This document shows, piece by piece, positions 5,437-7,070 of a stretch of 7,070 nucleotides of DNA. The notes beneath the pieces were generated by a model. The model did not search any database. It was not told the DNA's origin and saw nothing but the letters and a program-made list of their open reading frames with translations. The stretch is from Natronohydrobacter sp. Lineage in GTDB: Bacteria > Pseudomonadota > Alphaproteobacteria > Rhodobacterales > Rhodobacteraceae. The stretch covers positions 1 to 7,070 of the forward strand of contig SKIM01000039.1 in assembly GCA_007116445.1 (NCBI GenBank), written 5' to 3'. Within the stretch, counting starts at the first letter, position 1. Every line of letters begins with the position of its first letter. The position numbers were made by a program, and so were the translations under genes.

Positions 5437-7014
5437 ATGAAGCTCGCCGTCTGGACCTATGAAGGCCCCCCGCATGTCGGCGCGATGCGCGTTGCCACTG
5501 CGATGCGCGATCTGCATATGGTGCTGCACGCCCCGCAGGGCGACACTTACGCGGACCTACTCTTCACCATGATCGAGCGGCGCAATCACCGTCCGCCCGT
5601 CAGCTACACGACCTTTCAGGCCCGCGATCTCGGCGCGGACACGGCCGGGCTCTTTATGCAATCGGCGCGCGACGCGCATGCGCGTTTCCAGCCGCAAGCG
5701 CTGCTGGTCGCGGCGTCGTGCACTGCCGAGCTTATTCAGGACGACCCCGGCGGTCTCGCGGAAACCATGGGCCTGCCGGTCCCGGTCATCCCACTGGAGT
5801 TGCCAAGCTATCAGCGCAAGGAAAATTTCGGCTGTGACGAGGCATTTCTGCAACTCTGCCGGGCGCTCGCCAAGCCCAGGGCACGCACGGAGCGCGTGAC
5901 CTGCAACATCCTCGGGCCAACCGCGCTGGGCTTTCGCCACCGCGATGATCTGGCCGAGATCACCGGCCTTCTCTCCGAGATGGGCATCGAGGTCAATGTC
6001 GCCGCCCCGATGGGCGCAAGCCCCGCCGACATCACCCGCATGGGGGCTGCGCATTTCAACGTGCTGCTCTACCCCGAAACTGCCGAATCTGCCGCGCGCT
6101 GGTGCGAAAAGGAACTCGGCCAGCCCTTCACCAGGACCATCCCCATCGGCGCGAATGCCACCCGCGAATTCATCAACGAGGTCCGCACACTCTCTGGCAG
6201 CACGCTTGCGGTCGACGACTCCCGCCTGCGCCAGCCTTGGTGGGCGGCGAGCGTGGACTCGACCTACCTGACCGGCAAGCGGGTCTTCCTCTTCGGCGAC
6301 GGCACCCATGTCATGGCGGCGGCAAAAGTCGCGCGCGACGAGATGGGGTTCGAGGTTTGCGGGATGGGCTGCTACAACCGCGAACAGGCCCGCCCCCTGC
6401 GGGCGCTGGCCCGCGAATTCGGCCTCGAGGCGCTGATCACCGACGATTATCTTGAAGTCGAGGCCGCCATCGAGCAGACCGCGCCTGAGATGATCCTCGG
6501 CACGCAGATGGAGCGCCATATCGGCAAGCGGCTGGGCATCCCCTGCGCGGTGATCTCCGCGCCCGTCCATGTGCAGGACTTTCCCGCGCGCTATTCGCCG
6601 CAAATGGGCTTCGAGGGCGCGAATGTGCTCTTTGACACATGGGTCCATCCGCTGGTCATGGGGCTGGAAGAACACCTGCTGACCATGTTCCGCGAGGATT
6701 TCGAATTCCACGATGCGGCGGGCCCCTCCCACCATGGCGGCAAGGCCCAACCCCTGCCCCAAAGCACCCCCGCCGCGCATGCGGCCGCGGCGGAAGGGGG
6801 CTCAATGCCCCCGCCCGCCGCTTCACTGCCCGCAGCGCTGCCGTCGCTCGACACGATCGTCTGGCTGACCTGCGCCGAGCGTGAACTCAAGAAAATCCCC
6901 TTCTTCGTGCGCGGCAAGGCGCGGCGCAACACCGAGAAATTCGCCGTCGAAAAAGGTCTGCACGAGATCTCGGTCGACACACTTTACGAGGCCAAGGCAC
7001 ATTATGCTCGATAG
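5437..7014 (+). CDS. bchB: BchB, light-independent protochlorophyllide reductase subunit B
   Basis: A 525-residue partner of BchN in the NB catalytic component of dark-operative protochlorophyllide reductase. Key residues sit at the same numbers as in Rhodobacter capsulatus: Asp36 (QGDTYAD), the unusual aspartate ligand of the NB cluster; Cys95 (AASCTAEL), the cysteine ligand; and Asp274 (SVDSTYLTG), the proposed proton donor to protochlorophyllide. The nitrogenase-like domain ends near residue 425. A linker of about 45 residues rich in Ala, Pro, Gly and His follows, then a small C-terminal domain (about 472-525, DTIVWLTCAERELKKIPFFV) typical of the family. GGAGG at 5426..5430 lies six bases before the ATG. 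The TAG stop overlaps bchH by 11 bases. The gene is intact. Confidence 0.96.
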   Translation: MKLAVWTYEGPPHVGAMRVATAMRDLHMVLHAPQGDTYADLLFTMIERRNHRPPVSYTTFQARDLGADTAGLFMQSARDAHARFQPQALLVAASCTAELIQDDPGGLAETMGLPVPVIPLELPSYQRKENFGCDEAFLQLCRALAKPRARTERVTCNILGPTALGFRHRDDLAEITGLLSEMGIEVNVAAPMGASPADITRMGAAHFNVLLYPETAESAARWCEKELGQPFTRTIPIGANATREFINEVRTLSGSTLAVDDSRLRQPWWAASVDSTYLTGKRVFLFGDGTHVMAAAKVARDEMGFEVCGMGCYNREQARPLRALAREFGLEALITDDYLEVEAAIEQTAPEMILGTQMERHIGKRLGIPCAVISAPVHVQDFPARYSPQMGFEGANVLFDTWVHPLVMGLEEHLLTMFREDFEFHDAAGPSHHGGKAQPLPQSTPAAHAAAAEGGSMPPPAASLPAALPSLDTIVWLTCAERELKKIPFFVRGKARRNTEKFAVEKGLHEISVDTLYEAKAHYAR

Positions 7015-7070
7015 CGCGCAGATCCAGCCCAAGCCCTACCGCTTCGTGGTCGTCACGCTTGACGCCCATG
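7004..7070 (+). CDS. bchH: BchH, magnesium chelatase large subunit (partial, N-terminus only)
   Basis: Only the first 22 codons are in the window: MLDSAQIQPKPYRFVVVTLD and then AH. The KPYR-VVVTLDAH pattern is the usual beginning of BchH in purple bacteria, and bchH is the expected gene after bchB. BchH binds protoporphyrin IX and, with BchI and BchD, inserts Mg2+ at the first committed step. The ATG lies inside the last codons of bchB (11-base overlap) in another frame; AAGG at 6994..6997, six bases upstream, can act as ribosome binding site. Translational coupling to bchB is likely. The call rests on a short stretch plus gene order. Confidence 0.88.
   Translation, partial: MLDSAQIQPKPYRFVVVTLDAH

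Noticed and set aside
5557..6780. Minus-strand open frame of 407 codons opposite bchB
   Set aside because: BchB is complete on the other strand with all cluster ligands; the antisense frame shows no domain and no ribosome binding site.
1..7070. A new defence, mobile or secretion system
   Set aside because: All coding capacity is taken up by recognised photosynthesis genes and their regulators; no transposase, integrase, spacer array or toxin-antitoxin pair was seen.

Overview
The window is part of a photosynthesis gene cluster from a purple (anoxygenic phototrophic) alphaproteobacterium. GC-rich sequence, TGTN12ACA operators, a PpsR/PpaA regulator pair and the gene order bchE-ppsR-ppaA / bchF-bchN-bchB-bchH all point to a member of the Rhodobacteraceae (Rhodobacter/Roseobacter type). 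The genus cannot be decided from the sequence alone. Nearly the whole window is accounted for, and I found no mobile element, CRISPR array, tRNA or rRNA.

Layout. On the minus strand, read right to left, lie ppaA (2436..3275), ppsR (967..2385) and the first 293 codons of bchE (1..881, running off the left edge). A 286-base divergent control region (3276..3561) separates them from a plus-strand operon. That operon holds bchF (3562..4059), bchN (4056..5336), bchB (5437..7014) and the first 22 codons of bchH (7004..7070, running off the right edge). bchF/bchN overlap by 4 bases and bchB/bchH by 11 bases. The only real gap inside the operon is the 100 bases between bchN and bchB, which holds a strong hairpin.

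How the genes work together. BchH is the large subunit of Mg-chelatase. BchE closes ring E without oxygen. BchN and BchB, together with BchL outside the window, form the light-independent protochlorophyllide reductase. BchF hydrates the ring-A vinyl group. PpsR is the repressor of these promoters. PpaA (AerR-like) is a cobalamin-binding, probably light-sensing modulator of PpsR. The operators fit this circuit: two almost identical TGTN12ACA sites face away from each other in the ppaA/bchF control region, each carrying a TTGACA box aimed at its own gene. Upstream of bchE a perfect operator sits 7 bases from a degenerate one, and the latter overlaps an FNR-like box.

Novelty. The core content is a well-known pathway and I do not see a new system. 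The points worth a second look are the PpsR copy with a single cysteine, the mirror-image operators, the combined repressor/FNR site before bchE, and the hairpins at the ppsR ribosome binding site and between bchN and bchB.
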